A stretch of DNA of 64,000 nt, taken from contig JBQMRO010000023.1 in NCBI GenBank assembly GCA_052174475.1, forward strand, positions 1-64,000. The letters are read 5' to 3'. The translations under genes and the position numbers were made by a program. Below are positions 42,088-53,884 of the stretch, piece after piece. The notes beneath the pieces are model-generated. The model was not told where the DNA came from. It saw only the letters and a list, made by a program, of their open reading frames with translations, and did not search any database. Source of the DNA: Arsenophonus sp052174475. Its GTDB lineage: Bacteria; Pseudomonadota; Gammaproteobacteria; Enterobacterales; Enterobacteriaceae. How positions within the stretch are numbered: the stretch's first letter is position 1; every line of letters begins with the position of its first letter.

Positions 42088-42549
42088 TTTTTCTAAGTTA
42101 CCTAAATACAATATGCTAATGTAAATGTGGTTGATAGATTTTCAACAATCTTTATATGAAATTTATCAGTAAAATATACTAAATAAATAGCAAACTAGAG
42201 AAGTTTTGGTCTAGGTTAAAAAATTCTGAGAAAAGTGAGTAATTAGAACATTTCTATCAATGGATTAAACATTAAAATAACTTGATGTTTATTATTCCAT
42301 ATTTTAGATTGCCAATCTATTCCTTTTCATTATTTGCTAATAAGCTATCAATTATAAGTTATTATTTATAAGCTATTGATTATAAGCCATCTTATGGTTT
42401 AAGATGATAATAATTTGATTTCTTTATTTTTAGTGTTTAGCTTTAGATTAAATCCTGCTAAAGGAAGCAGGATTCTTTAGATTTCAATATGAAATTAACC
42501 TAATAAATTAGAAATTGTCCTTTAATACTCAAATTCCATTAAAGTAGAG
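42088..42549. other. Spacer upstream of galU
   Basis: No gene seen. It contains an orphan terminator-like hairpin (separate entry). The galU promoter must lie in 42090-42300 but is not distinctive. Confidence 0.4.
42451..42474. terminator. Orphan terminator hairpin
   Basis: Perfect 9-bp stem AATCCTGCT (42451-42459) with AGCAGGATT (42466-42474), then CTTT. The arms resemble those of the ybhL terminator. No intact gene ends here, so it probably marks a deleted gene. Confidence 0.5.
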
Positions 42550-43870
42550 TTATGTTTATTTTGGTGTATGAAGTTTCCAAGATGGTGGCGTATCCTGCTG
42601 ATTAATTTCATGGATAATTTAAACAACAAAGAGATGATATGCCATGAAAAAGTCTACTCTATAGGTCTCTGCGAGACTAGATATCGCTATGATTCTTTGC
42701 ATGAACTTATTTGTAATGCTACCTGGAGCTGGTAGGTAGTCTAGTTAAGACTGAGCTCTAGGAGATGTTGAAACAGCATACTCAACGCTACCTTCTCAAA
42801 TGTAGCGTAAGACGTCGACCGTAACGGTTATTTACCCCTGCAAACCTATAAGATGAGTATTGAGGATGTTGAGATTAAAGTGCTTAAAGTTAAAAGGGGA
42901 TCGCAGCGATAACAGAATATCATTAAAGAACTCGTTACTACCTTAACTGATGTGTGCAAAGGTGGCGAAGAGTTTGCTATTACCCTGCTCTATATATGCA
43001 GGGCATATATATCAGTGATTTTCATGAAGTTCTGTAGGTATTTTTCGATAAAAAGTAGCAATATTGTACTTGTGTAATTTAACCGATACCGCTATATTTA
43101 TTTCTGTGCCGATGACACAGAATTTTCTGTAAGGTAAGATGATCGCCCTTTGCCTACTGCTTAATTATCAATATCACTGTAGATGGACATAAAAAGCTTG
43201 TTGTACTAGACGATGCTTATCGAAATTTAGCATGGAACTGATCCAAACTTATTAATACCTTAGATTGCACGGATTAATCTATATCTCCCAGGTTTGATAC
43301 TGGGGATGTAGGTACACTTTTTTGTGGAATGAGCAATCCTAAAGATATTTCTTGATGCGCAGCATCAATGCTGTTGGCTACAAAACAGCTGATGTACTTT
43401 CCTTTACCCTTCCAAGGGTAAGGTAGTATAGAAAATTAAGGTGATTTTGTGGGAGTTATGCTAGCATAGAGTTGATGCTATACCGATAATAAATCCCTTG
43501 ATATTTTGTTGGCAAAATTATCAGCATAAGTATCTTTACAGTGATGAAGAAACTGAAAAAGATTAAGAAGAACGGTTGACACTCTGCACCTTCCCGTTAG
43601 TACACTTTGCGTCAACAAAAATAACGAATCTAATTAAATCGGTTTTTGCGACAGTAGGATACGAAGCCGATGCACGAAAAGCGCTATTGCTAAAGAATAA
43701 TAAGTCTTTTAATGGTACTTAAGTTGCTTTTGTTTGTTCAGACAAGCTGGAAATGGGTAAGGAGATTTGACCTGTATTGACTCTGCTGTTAAATAATACC
43801 CCTATTTATAATGGGGGAGAAGAGATTTATAAAGCTTAATAACAAAGCTTAACATGACCGCCATGTAGCA
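42550..43870 (+). mobile_element. Decayed IS256-family (type 1) element, near full length
   Basis: Left end GTGGCGTATCCTGCTGATTA then GATATGCCATGAAAAAGTC. Later comes GATGTTGAGATTAAAGTGCT (about 42866) for the DVEIKVLK segment, and near 43040-43150 sequence for the RYxYFWxDDT catalytic region. The right end GGGGGAGAAGAGATTTATAA is near 43816. Multiple stops. Confidence 0.72.
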
Positions 43871-44134
43871 GGTTACTAATAATTTTCATAAATTATCTCC
43901 AATAATATTAATAACATCCATTTAATAATAACATTTCTTAAATTACTATTTGTTTTAAGGTTTTTGCAAGTTTATTTTAATGTTCATTAAATGAATAAAA
44001 TTAAAAATTCTATTTTTAAAACTATAAATAAATGGAAAGTATTTTTATAGAAAAGTTTCTATGAAGTAATATTTCACTTTTTATAAAATTTTGGTTATTT
44101 TTTATATAAATAATATTTAACAGAATAAATCAGT

Positions 44135-44882
44135 TTAAAATAGATAAATATCAAAACGATGATTTTTAGTTTTGATCATTGCTTGTGGAGAAATTGCTGC
44201 TAGGTGGGATGCATAATTGGGTCGTTTAACCACAACACGGCGTTTAGCTATCGTCATTGCAGGAATTAAAAGATTGTTAGAATCTTCATCATTACCAACA
44301 AGAGTTTGAAGAATTGACATTTCTTTTTTACTAAGGCACTTTTTTGTCGATGGGGATACATTGGATCGAGATAAACTACATCTGGTTCGGGTGATAGTGT
44401 TATTAATGCGTAAATGCTTGATGCGTGTAGCAATCTCATTCTTTGTTTTAACCAAATTCCTATCTCAGGATCAGCATAACCGCGTTGTAATCCGTCATAA
44501 AGAAGTGCTGCAACTACGGCATGACGTTAATACAGCCGTATTTTACATCCTAGTGCTGCAAGGATAAAAGCATCCCTGCCAAGACCAGCAGTAGCATCAA
44601 CAATCGTGGGGTAATAGAATTTTTTGATGCCAACTGCTTTTGCAATAGCTTCATTGCGCCCACCACCAAATTTACGTCTGTATCTCATTGCCCCTAAAAT
44701 AAAATCAACATAAACGCCGCCTAATTTAGGTTCGTATATTTTTTTAGTTGTAAATTCTCAGGTGTTAGTACTAATGCCATTAATGCGGAAGGTGTATGCT
44801 TAAGTTTCCATTTATCAGCAATAACTAACAAGGCACCGTGAGAAGCCCCAGGTTCGCAAATTAATTGAATATCAATTGCCAT
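44135..44882 (-). pseudogene. rsmJ: Inactivated 16S rRNA G1516 methyltransferase RsmJ
   Basis: RsmJ (YhiQ) methylates G1516 of 16S rRNA using SAM. The ATG at 44882 overlaps the prlC stop, the E. coli arrangement. The reading is nearly complete: VDATAGLGRDAFILAALGCK (SAM-binding motif), YADPEIGIWLKQRMRLLHAS, DVVYLDPMYPHRQKSALVKK, and the C-terminus KRRVVVKRPNYASHLA to FDIYLF. Three lesions break it: a missing A in a 7-A tract (44739-44745), an in-frame TAA (44527-44529) replacing a Glu codon, and a missing A in a 6-A tract (44324-44329). Otherwise it is well preserved, so it died recently. Slippage on the A tracts could mend the frameshifts but not the stop. Confidence 0.88.
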
Positions 44883-46925
44883 TTATTCATTGATACCATA
44901 AGTTTGTAACATTGCATCTATATTAGGTTTTCTTCCTCGGAAACGTTCAAAGAGAACCATAGTGTCTTCTGAACCACCACGACTTAAAATATTATCAAGA
45001 AATGATAACCAAGTACTGCGATTAAAAATACCTTCATCGGTAAATCGTGAAAATGCGTCGGCGGATAAAACGGCGGCCCATAAATAACTATAGTAACCGG
45101 CAGCATAACTACCAGCAAAAATATGACTAAATGCATGAGAAAAACGATCCCATTTAAATGAAGGTACTACAGCAACCTGTTGTTTAACTGATTTTAATAT
45201 TGATAAAATTTGATCTCCTTTTCCTGGAGAAAATTCAGTATGTAATCGAAAATCAAACAAGGAAAATTCTAATTGACGAAGAATAAACATTGCGGCTTGA
45301 TAATTTTTAGCTGCTAGCATGTTAGCTAACATTAATTTTGATAAAGGTTCACCTGTTTTATAATGACCTGATATAAAAGCAAGTGCTTGAGGCTCCCAAC
45401 ACCAATTTTCCATAAGTTGGCTGGGTAGTTCGACAGCATCCCATGGCACGCCATTAATACCAGCAACATCTGCTACGTCAATTTGGGTTAACATATGATG
45501 TAAACTATGGCCAAATTCATGAAATAGCGTAATCATTTCATCATGAGTAAACAGCGAGGGTTTATCACCAATTGGTTGATTAAAATTACAAGTTAGGTAA
45601 GCCACAGGTTTTTGATAACTGCCATCGGCATATTTTAATCTTCCTGCGCAAGCATTCATCCAGGCACCGCCACGTTTATGTTCTCGAGAATAGAGATCTA
45701 AATAGAAGCTGCAAGATAAATCACCGCGTTCATCATATAATTCAAAGAAACGCACATCGGGATGCCATATCTCCACATCATGGCGCTCTTTAACTGTTAA
45801 ACCATAAATTCTATTAATGATTTCGAATAGACCTTTGATAACCAGTTGTTCTGGGAAATAGGCTCGTAGTTGTTCATGATTAATTGAAAATTTATGCTGT
45901 TTTTGTTTTTCACTATAATAAACTAGATCCCAGGGCTCAAGTTTCTTAATTCCGTACTGATCCTTAGCAAATTGAATCAATTCAGTAAGCTCCTTTTTAC
46001 CTTGGTGGTAGGCTCGTTGAGTAAGATTGGTAAGAAAATCTATAACCTGTTTTGGTGATTCGGCCATTTTAGTGACTAGCGATTTTTCAGCAAAATTATT
46101 AAAACCAAGTAATTGAGCTAATTCGTAACGTAACGCTAAAATTTTGTCCATAATATCACTATTATCCCATTTAGCAGCATTTGGTGCTTGATCAGAAGCA
46201 CGGGTATTATATGCGTAATGCATTTCTTGTCGTAGTTCATGATTATCAGCATAAGTCATAATTGATAGATAACTCGGCATATTCAACGTGAATAACCAGC
46301 CTTCTTCTCCTTTAGATTTAGCTAATGCTTTTGCTGCTAAAAGAGCATTTTCTGGTATACCATTTAGCTTATCGCAATCTTTAATCAGTTTCATCCAACC
46401 CATCGTTGCATCTAACACATTATTGCTAAACTTATTTTTTAATTTGGCAATTTGAATAGCAATTTCACCATAACGTTTCTTTTTTTCTGCTGATAAACCA
46501 ATACCAGATAATTCAAAATTACGTAACGTATTCTCAATTGATTTACGTTGTGCTGGGTTGAGTGTATCAAATTCAGCACTATTTTTTAGTGATTTATAAG
46601 CTTGGTAAAGACCGGTATGTTGTCTTACCCAGGTACTAAATTTCGATAGCATAGGTAAACAGGTATCATAAACTTGTCGTAATTCAGTGCTGTTTTTTAC
46701 AGCATTGAGATGAGCAACTGGTGACCAGGCTCGGGATAGTTTATTGTTAGCTTCTTCTAATGGTTGACATAAATTATTCCAGTTAAAAGTGCTATTTTCT
46801 TTAAGTAAGCTCTCAATTATCTGCTGATAGCTATTTAATACAGTTTTTATAGCAGGCATCACATCTTGCGGTGTAATGGCTGAAAAATGAGGTAATACAG
46901 ATTTTGTTAGTAAAGGATTTGTCAT
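44883..46925 (-). CDS. prlC: Oligopeptidase A (M3 zinc metallopeptidase)
   Basis: Cytoplasmic zinc peptidase that degrades short peptides, including cleaved signal peptides and products of ATP-dependent proteases. It has 680 residues, the length of E. coli PrlC. The zinc-binding HEFGH is at residues 469-473, followed by ELPSQLMENW with the third ligand region. The C-terminal FAGSYAAGYYSYLWA and GSEDTMVLFERFRGRKPNID motifs of the M3 family are present. It begins MTNPLLTKSVLPHFS, in line with the family. The downstream rsmJ in the same operon is a recent pseudogene. Full-length conservation here suggests peptide recycling remains useful. Confidence 0.95.
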   Translation of the reverse strand: MTNPLLTKSVLPHFSAITPQDVMPAIKTVLNSYQQIIESLLKENSTFNWNNLCQPLEEANNKLSRAWSPVAHLNAVKNSTELRQVYDTCLPMLSKFSTWVRQHTGLYQAYKSLKNSAEFDTLNPAQRKSIENTLRNFELSGIGLSAEKKKRYGEIAIQIAKLKNKFSNNVLDATMGWMKLIKDCDKLNGIPENALLAAKALAKSKGEEGWLFTLNMPSYLSIMTYADNHELRQEMHYAYNTRASDQAPNAAKWDNSDIMDKILALRYELAQLLGFNNFAEKSLVTKMAESPKQVIDFLTNLTQRAYHQGKKELTELIQFAKDQYGIKKLEPWDLVYYSEKQKQHKFSINHEQLRAYFPEQLVIKGLFEIINRIYGLTVKERHDVEIWHPDVRFFELYDERGDLSCSFYLDLYSREHKRGGAWMNACAGRLKYADGSYQKPVAYLTCNFNQPIGDKPSLFTHDEMITLFHEFGHSLHHMLTQIDVADVAGINGVPWDAVELPSQLMENWCWEPQALAFISGHYKTGEPLSKLMLANMLAAKNYQAAMFILRQLEFSLFDFRLHTEFSPGKGDQILSILKSVKQQVAVVPSFKWDRFSHAFSHIFAGSYAAGYYSYLWAAVLSADAFSRFTDEGIFNRSTWLSFLDNILSRGGSEDTMVLFERFRGRKPNIDAMLQTYGINE

Positions 46926-47029
46926 AATAAAATATCCTGTAAGTAATTTACTATCTAAGTTAGATATAATTAATATAAATAAGAGATGTAATTAAGATGT
47001 GGCTACAAACACCTGAATTCAATATTAGA

Positions 47030-48045
47030 ATAGATATTTTATCTATTTTTAGACGATATTGACAAAGGTTGTTACTCTGTTTGCAGAGTGATTTCTAGCC
47101 ACATCTATATCACAATTCTTGTGATTCAAATAATCTACTACCAGAATAGATAATTCGGTAAATAATAACCCTACGTCATTGAATCTATTCAAACATTCTT
47201 TTAATTAGCTGATATAACTGTTCACATTTTAAATCTGGAATTCCTTACCAATAACTTTATGTTTACTTAATATTATTAGACGATGGTAACTAATTTCATG
47301 TTCGCTAGCAAAGGCTTCGTATTATTGCTTCTATTAAAAAAGGATGGATTCTTTATCAATAATTGACTAAAAAACGGATAACACCATCTGCATTAAATTC
47401 TTTAAGAGTCTCATTGCTCACATAACATCCTGTCAGTTAAGAGCGTAATTCGTTTTTTCTTTTTATCTCCTTCCTCTTTGCATTTTCTATCTTTCCTATG
47501 TAGAATATAACACTTCCATTTAAAGAGTTTAGAAGAAAATGTTTCATTAATTTCAAGAATACCACTTAGATTTATGTTAGCTGTCGCCGCTGAAATAAGG
47601 AGAAGCAGCGATATTTAAAGGTTGTTTTAAATCAATATCTATTTGTTTCGCTGACTCCTATAAAGTAAAGCTATTCAACATACATCGCAGATAACTAAAC
47701 CATTTATCCTTGTAATGTAGTTTTATCAGAGAATTTTCAGTAAGATTGTTAAATCTTATTCTGGAATAGAGAATTTCTCAACGATATCGCTGTAACCATA
47801 ATGAATATCGCTATCGGATAAGATTTTTAGTGTGACAATGTGAGGAGGATAAAGTGGAGTGAGTTGTTTCAATGAATAGATCGACATCATCTAACATATT
47901 GTCGCCGAGACAACTAATGAGATACAGTTTTATATTGATAGGGAATAAAATAAGTCTTTTTTTGATCTGTATGACTGTTTACTTTTTCATGGCAACCTCT
48001 GTAGCGAAAATCTTTCATACAGTATAATGGATTTATATTAACAAC
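47030..48045 (-). mobile_element. Decayed IS1595-family (ISPna2-like) element, minus strand
   Basis: The plus strand reads TTTCCTATGTAGAATATAAC (about 47492) and ACCACTTAGATTTATGTTAG (about 47561). These are the reverse of the IPHRK and ANINLSGI coding segments found in the plus copy at 50.9 kb. It starts with GACAAAGGTTGTTACTC at its 3' side and ends with CATACAGTATAATGG. Frames are broken. Confidence 0.7.
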
Positions 48046-48059
48046 TTTTTCCAAGATAA

Positions 48060-49930
48060 CCTATTTCTTTAGGAAATAGTCTAAATGACTCGTAAAAAGT
48101 CTTTTAGAAAATGTAAAACCAGAAAATTGTGGCACACTATTCATAACTTCCTGTGTTAAACTCCTACTTATCCAAAGCGATTTATGATTACTTTTCTATC
48201 TGAAAAGCACTTACGATATAAGCCACTGAATTTTTTATAACACCTAAAAAGAAGGCCATACAGCAATGCAACCGATTTTGAACCCCAATTTTTCGTAAGG
48301 CAAATTATTTGCTTATAGTAACGATTATCTATGATTTTGAGAGCAAGGGGGGGAGAACCCCTTCTTTAGGCTAAAACCGCTGATATGTAAATACAATTAT
48401 ACTAAAGCAATGACTTATATATGCCTGCCAAAAAATTCATCACCTATATAGAACTTCTGGGTTATCCAAATTTCTTGCCAACATTAGAAAAACGCAAAAA
48501 TAACTGGACTGACAGATCTAAGAAATGCAAACAGGATTACCATTTATACCTCATTAGCAAAAATGATCCATAGGATCATATACTCCTATGTATATCCCTC
48601 TCACTACGTAAGTTGCTTTTAGTATTGATGATGGCTAGAATAAATTTATTAAAAATAACGTAAAAGTGCAAATTCCTAGACGGCATCCATCTATATACCG
48701 CACAGCCTGCCTATGGACTTGCACCATTTTAGGTGTCCAACACTACTAGTATTGCCTCTCCTTAATGTTTTCAGCGCCGTTTTCTGACAAATCTGCAAAT
48801 CAAAAGCCTGCAGTTCATGTGGCATTAAAGCTACTGAGGAGCAGTTAGCAGAGCAGGGTTAACTCTTATCTGACTGCAACTTGCAACATATTACTTTAAC
48901 TATAGCCTATCCTCTTTAGTTTTTTAACAATAACTGTTTGCGACTTGATGCCTTGTTTCGCACCTCATTTGTGTTCTATCTGCAGTAGAGGAGCGCAAAT
49001 AAAATATTGAAATTAGTATCTTTTATGCTTTTTACACTTATGGTTGATAAATTAATTAACATCTGTATTTTTATGTCTCCGGTCACCTCGTGACTGTCTG
49101 GATATCAAATATGCTGTATGGGGTAAGGTGTTTTTCAAAAAAAAGAGCGATCGAAGGGATCTAGCGAGTCGCTATCATCCGCATACTACTTCACAACTAT
49201 GACCTGATAAATCCAGGTAGTTTTTCTGGTCTTGTGGCATATCTGCACCAGAAAGAAATGTCAGTGTAACTAAAATCACAAGTACGGGTGTTACTAGAGA
49301 AAGTTAACTCCGCTAAAAAGATGAAAAAGTAGAGTGAGATAGTCTAAAGCACCTCTAGCTCTACCTTAAATATCTCGATATTAAAGTTAAAAATACGGCA
49401 TTACCGAACAGAGTGGTTGTACATTATTACTCTATAACTCCACCGCACTTAACAACACTGGTAGCAGACTCTAACGCAGGAAGAGATGATTAGCATTATA
49501 TTAGTCAGGTTTCGCTTAAGTGTTTTACTATGGTGCGTCATTTATTTATTCTCGAATTATAAACGGGGTGTCACTATTATCGAAGGTATATAAGATACTG
49601 GAGATTGAAGACCCGTAAAACCTAAGAAACCAGGGTTTCTACGTGCTGACAAAATGATTTTTACGAACAGATTTGTACAAATGTATTATACCTATCGACA
49701 AGTTTACCATTAGCGCTACTAAAAAAAAGGGGGTAAACAGGTAATGAAATTATTGTCAGAAAGAATGTATAAAATAAAAACAAGGTTTACTAAAATAAAA
49801 TTATAGTTAATTTTAATAAAATTATGAGGTGATAAAAATCATACTATTCGAAAAAGCTTTAATTTGCAATAGATAAAAATAAACCGATTTTATCTGTTTT
49901 TAGCAAAAAAAAAAAAAAAAAAGAGTAATC
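48060..49930 (+). mobile_element. Decayed IS91-family element, near full length
   Basis: Aligned by eye with the copies at 7.2 and 53.9 kb. Recognisable coding pieces: CSSCGIKATEEQLAEQG-like (from 48808), a LSDCNLQHITLTI-like stretch, NNNCLRLDALFRT-like (48925), and then RVKGIxxVAIIRIL. It ends with an 18-A run (49905-49922) in place of the hairpin arm, then AAGTTCCTTAACTATC. It abuts the IS1595-like element at 48.05 kb. Confidence 0.6.
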
Positions 49931-50435
49931 AAGTTCCTTAACTATCAAATAATTGATATTCAGATGGGATTAATTTGTAGAATATGGTTTTTATTTGTCC
50001 GTTTTCTTTGATTTATACTTTAGTAGTGGTTGCGTTGCCGACGATAATGACGATGCGCATTATGGAGTTCACGATCTTTTCTTTATTAACGCTATATATT
50101 GAAGTTTTGCATACTTTAGATCCCTTCGTATTATGGTTTTTCTGGATTAAATAAACCACAATACACTCTGGTATCACCATTTTTTATTACATATTGCCGT
50201 ATGGCTGAATGATAAATAGCTTTCAGTGTTACAATTAATTTTTACAGGCTAAATATATTTAGATGTGATAATGATGCAGACAATAATAACATCAATTTAT
50301 GAACAGTATTTATGCTAGCTAACGATATTTATCGTGAGTGAATTCACCGTTTAAGTTTTTCTTCATTAATATCTTGCTTTTTAGCTATTAGTGATATAGG
50401 TTTATGTTGGAAAAAAGTTATCGGTAAAAATCTTT
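49931..50435. other. Spacer, one possible decayed frame
   Basis: Around 50045-50160 a plus frame reads TMRIMEFTIFSLLTLYIEVL and HTLDPFVLWFF. It is too short to identify. No IS similarity was seen. Confidence 0.3.
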
Positions 50436-50439
50436 AATA

Positions 50440-51440
50440 CTGGATGAAGGATTTCTTCTATAGAATTTATCATAAAAAATAAAGAGTTATACAGATCAAA
50501 GACACTCTTTCCTTACTACTTCATGCCAACATAAAACTGCATCTCATTAGTTAGTTCGGTGATAATCTGTTAGATAATTTCGATTTATACATTCAATTAA
50601 CTGATTCCACTTTAATCCTTCCCATATCATCACAATGAACATATCCCCACTGTTGGGGAAATTCATTAGGGTTTCAGCGATATTGTTCTAAAAATCCCAG
50701 ATTGCAGAAAAATATTTACCAATTTTACTGAAAGTAAGATGATGAAACTACATCACAAAGATAAATGGTTTAGTTATATTTGATGTACGTTGAATAGACT
50801 GACTTTATGGAGCTCAGAAAAACAAATAGATATCGATGTAAAACAACGTTTAAATGGAGTCGCTTTTCCTTATTTCAGCGGCAACAGCTAACGTAAATCT
50901 AAGTGGTATTCTTGAAATCAATGAAACATTTTCTTTTAAATCCTTTAAAAGGAAGTGTTATATTCCACATAGGAAAGATAGAAAATACAGAGAGTAAGGA
51001 GATAAAAGGAAAAAACGAATTGTGCTCTTAATTGACAGGATATCATGTGAGCGATGAGATTCTTAAAGAGTTTAATGCAGAATGTGTTAGACTTTTTTTA
51101 GCTAATCTTTAATAATTAGTTCATATTTTATTTGAATGGAGCTAAATAGTACGAAATATTTGCCAGCAACTATGAAATTAGTCACCATCGCGTTTAATAA
51201 AATTGAATAATCAGAGAGTTATTGGTAATGAATTCCAGATTCAAAATGTAAACAGTTATATTAGTAAATTAAAAGGCTGTCTGAGTAGATTCTGTGATAT
51301 AAAAATCATTATTTTATTTATACATGGAATATCTTCTGGAGAAGATTGTTTGAAACCGCAACAATTGAAATGCAGACGTGCCTACAAATTCCTCTACAAG
51401 AAAAAAATAATAACTTTTGTTAGCAACACGCCCTGATATA
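50440..51440 (+). mobile_element. IS1595-family (ISPna2-like) element, best-preserved copy
   Basis: The frame at 50880-51040 gives ANVNLSGILEINETFSFKSF then KGSVIFHIGKIEN (catalytic core). The 51203-51436 frame gives QIQNVNSYISKLKGCLSRF and then IxSGEDCLKPQQLKCRRAYK, equivalent to the C-terminal QNVNSYISRLKGWLxRF and IEMQTC segments of ISPna2-group transposases. The frames are not joined, so it is inactive. Flanks show the CATAAAAAATAAAG-type left end. Confidence 0.72.
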
Positions 51441-51799
51441 TCCATGAAACCTCCTTTTTAGGAGGGGGATTTTGTAATGCTGGCGTTAAGGAAAATTAGT
51501 TAACTGATAGAATGTGAGATACTTAAATAGGAAACATATCTAATAAATGCGAATCCACCTTAAACAAGTCAAGGTGGTTAAGTTACACATAATGAAACAG
51601 GTGCATCATCAGTAAAATTGACCGATATATTGAAATATATCCTGCCTGAGTTAGGGCATAAATCCAAATACTATTACTTTTTAGCCTTAAAATGAGGGTT
51701 TCAATGAGCGATAAGAATAATAGACAGAATGAATAATGTAAAACGTTTAGAAAATCTAAATAGAAAATGGATCATTATAGTTGAATGGGAGTATTCAAT
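51441..51799. other. Spacer between two IS remnants
   Basis: An imperfect palindrome around ACCTTAAACAAGTCAAGGT (51550-51570) is the only structure. No gene recognised. Confidence 0.3.
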
Positions 51800-53000
51800 A
51801 CTCTGTATCACGATAGGAAAAATTACAGTGTAGTTATGTTATTGAATCGCTGATCAATATAAATGGCTAACTGCAATAATGTCAAATTTTACTTATGGAT
51901 TGATATTATCTATTTATCTTTCACCTTCATTACCCCCTTAGTTAAAGCAACTTTAATAGACTATTTTCGTTAAGGAATGAATCTTTAGTTTTTTTGTTAA
52001 TTTACAGAACTACTGGTGAACTGATTTGATGGTATTGATGATATAGATCATTTTATGGATATTTATTGGATAGCAGAAAAATATCTCAACAGATTTTCCT
52101 ATTTCAACAGGACGACTGGATAACCATCGATTATCCAGTTTATCCCCATTTAGCTTCAAACTTATTCATCGCCGTTTTTACCGTCGACTTTTGATTTACC
52201 GCACGGTTAAATTGGCTTCAGGATCTGCCATGAAGTGAAGGTTTTGTAGTCCTTTAGGCTATGTATTTGATGGAATTGCAGATCTAATGAATAATGTATA
52301 ACTGCATTTCGATAGAGATTCCATTTTGTTTATCAGTCTTGGAAAGATAATTAGCTTATCAGCGTAGATAAGTGCAACATTCCTGATATCAGGATTTTAT
52401 AGATCGTTTAACGTCAACATCCAGAATTTTAACTTTTATTTTCTGATAGATGAACAGCTCTAGTATCTCCTTTTTAGCTCAAGATTTACTGTCAGCACGG
52501 TGTAGCAGCTTTTTCTGACCTAGCGACCCTCTTCATGAATTTTATATTAAATATCGTCCAGCTCAGATAAATGGATAAACCGTCTCTATTAGGTGCTGAA
52601 AATATACAATCTTTGATCTTCTAACTAATTCAGCGTATCTTATATTTAAGTATGGACAAGACGGATAATCTTCCTATTGATCTCATAGGGTATCCTGTTC
52701 TGGTATTTTTACTAGTTAAAACTTGAAAGTGCCGTTGTGATTGGTGTATTTTGCAAACTCAAAATTATCGGTTTACGCCTTAATATATTTAGTAGTGCCG
52801 TTGCGCCTATTTGTATCAAACTTTTGAACAAAATGAGTATCAAGTTCAAGCACTAATGCTGATTTAGTTAACTATTTAATTAGAGGTATTAAATTCTCTC
52901 TTTGTCTGTGAGGCTCTGAGAAGATTGAAGCGCTTCAGTGCTAAGTAGAAATTGAAGAGTTGGGAGATGTATCATTCTTTTTTGAGATATTATTGGAATG
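51800..53000 (-). mobile_element. Decayed IS256-family (type 2) element, minus strand
   Basis: Distinct from type 1. Minus-strand pieces in order: TEALQSSQSLTDKE (about 52940), then SALVLELDTHFVQKF (E. coli-like IS256: AALEAELDTHL), TNRRNGTTKYIKA, TNHNGTFKF, KGLQNLHFMADPEANLTVR, ISLKLNGDKLDNRW, KMIYIINTIKSVHQ-stop-FCKL (IYTTNAIESVHRQFRKL) and NENSLLKLL. All are hallmarks of IS256-family transposases, with a frameshift or stop every 30-40 codons. Its 3' region matches the fragment at 13.6 kb. Confidence 0.72.
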
Positions 53001-53884
53001 AGATAGTATTTTTAATACTCCAATCGAAATACCAATCAACAACAAAAAGTTATCTGTTTACACCTAAATCAACTGCACCATTGGGTAAAAAGTAACATTT
53101 ATTTTAGTTGGTATAATAGCTTGATAGTTTTTCAGCTCTTGTTCTGATATCTATTCTAAGAATGTGATCCACAGAGATGTAAGTAGCAAAAGTGCTGTAA
53201 TCTTAATCAATAATATCCTCATATATACACCCACTCATTACTATTTTCCTAACTTCAATTTATGATATAGAGAATGGCATTACCGTTGTTATCGAGCTTA
53301 AAATGTCAATTGGAATTCCATCGAAATTTTACGGTAATTGTAATAGTAAACCAAAACCATCCTTAAGAATTATAAATAATTTACTCGCCCGATGATTCCT
53401 GAAACTAATCATTTACTACTAGATAAAGTGAGTGTTGTTAGACCAGGATATATTCTGCTGCTAGAAAAATCTATATAAATGCTTACGTCCATATTTACGC
53501 CGAATGCACTTATGATAAATGCTAACAGAATTTAGTTGTTAGCTTTGTAGTGTAAGCATTAACACTACACCATAGTTCCATAAGTGGCTATATCGTTGTT
53601 TGCAACAAACTAAAAATCAATCTGGAAAAGAGGATATGAATTGGTTTATAATCTTCGGTAAAATCGACATTGACAGTAAAATTACTAATGTAGCTAGAGA
53701 TCAATGTTACCAATTTAAAGGTAAATTGAGCGTGATTGAATGAACCTAGTTTACTATGGTGTAAGCGATTTAGCTAGGCTGTGTTTTGGAATGTTCATGA
53801 TCTGAATCCTACTATATGTTTTACGATATATTAATTTTTTAGGAATTCATTTATATAGCTTGAAATAAATCGCCTAGAAAGCAT
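53001..53884. other. Unassigned decayed stretch
   Basis: No gene identified. A plus-frame stretch at about 53420-53530 reads DKVSVVRPGYILLLEKS and, after a shift, NAYVHIYAECTLMINANRI, protein-like but too short to assign. Confidence 0.3.

Noticed and set aside
42088..42111. Longer GalU start at ATG 42111
   Set aside because: No ribosome site before it; the 42087 start has AGGTAAC upstream and gives the family length.
53420..53560. Possible type III secretion SctQ (SpoA-like) remnant, DKVSVVRPGYILLLEKS
   Set aside because: Only one short stretch resembles the family, it needs a frameshift, and no other secretion gene is near. The adjoining 51.8-53.0 kb is an IS256-family transposase on the other strand.
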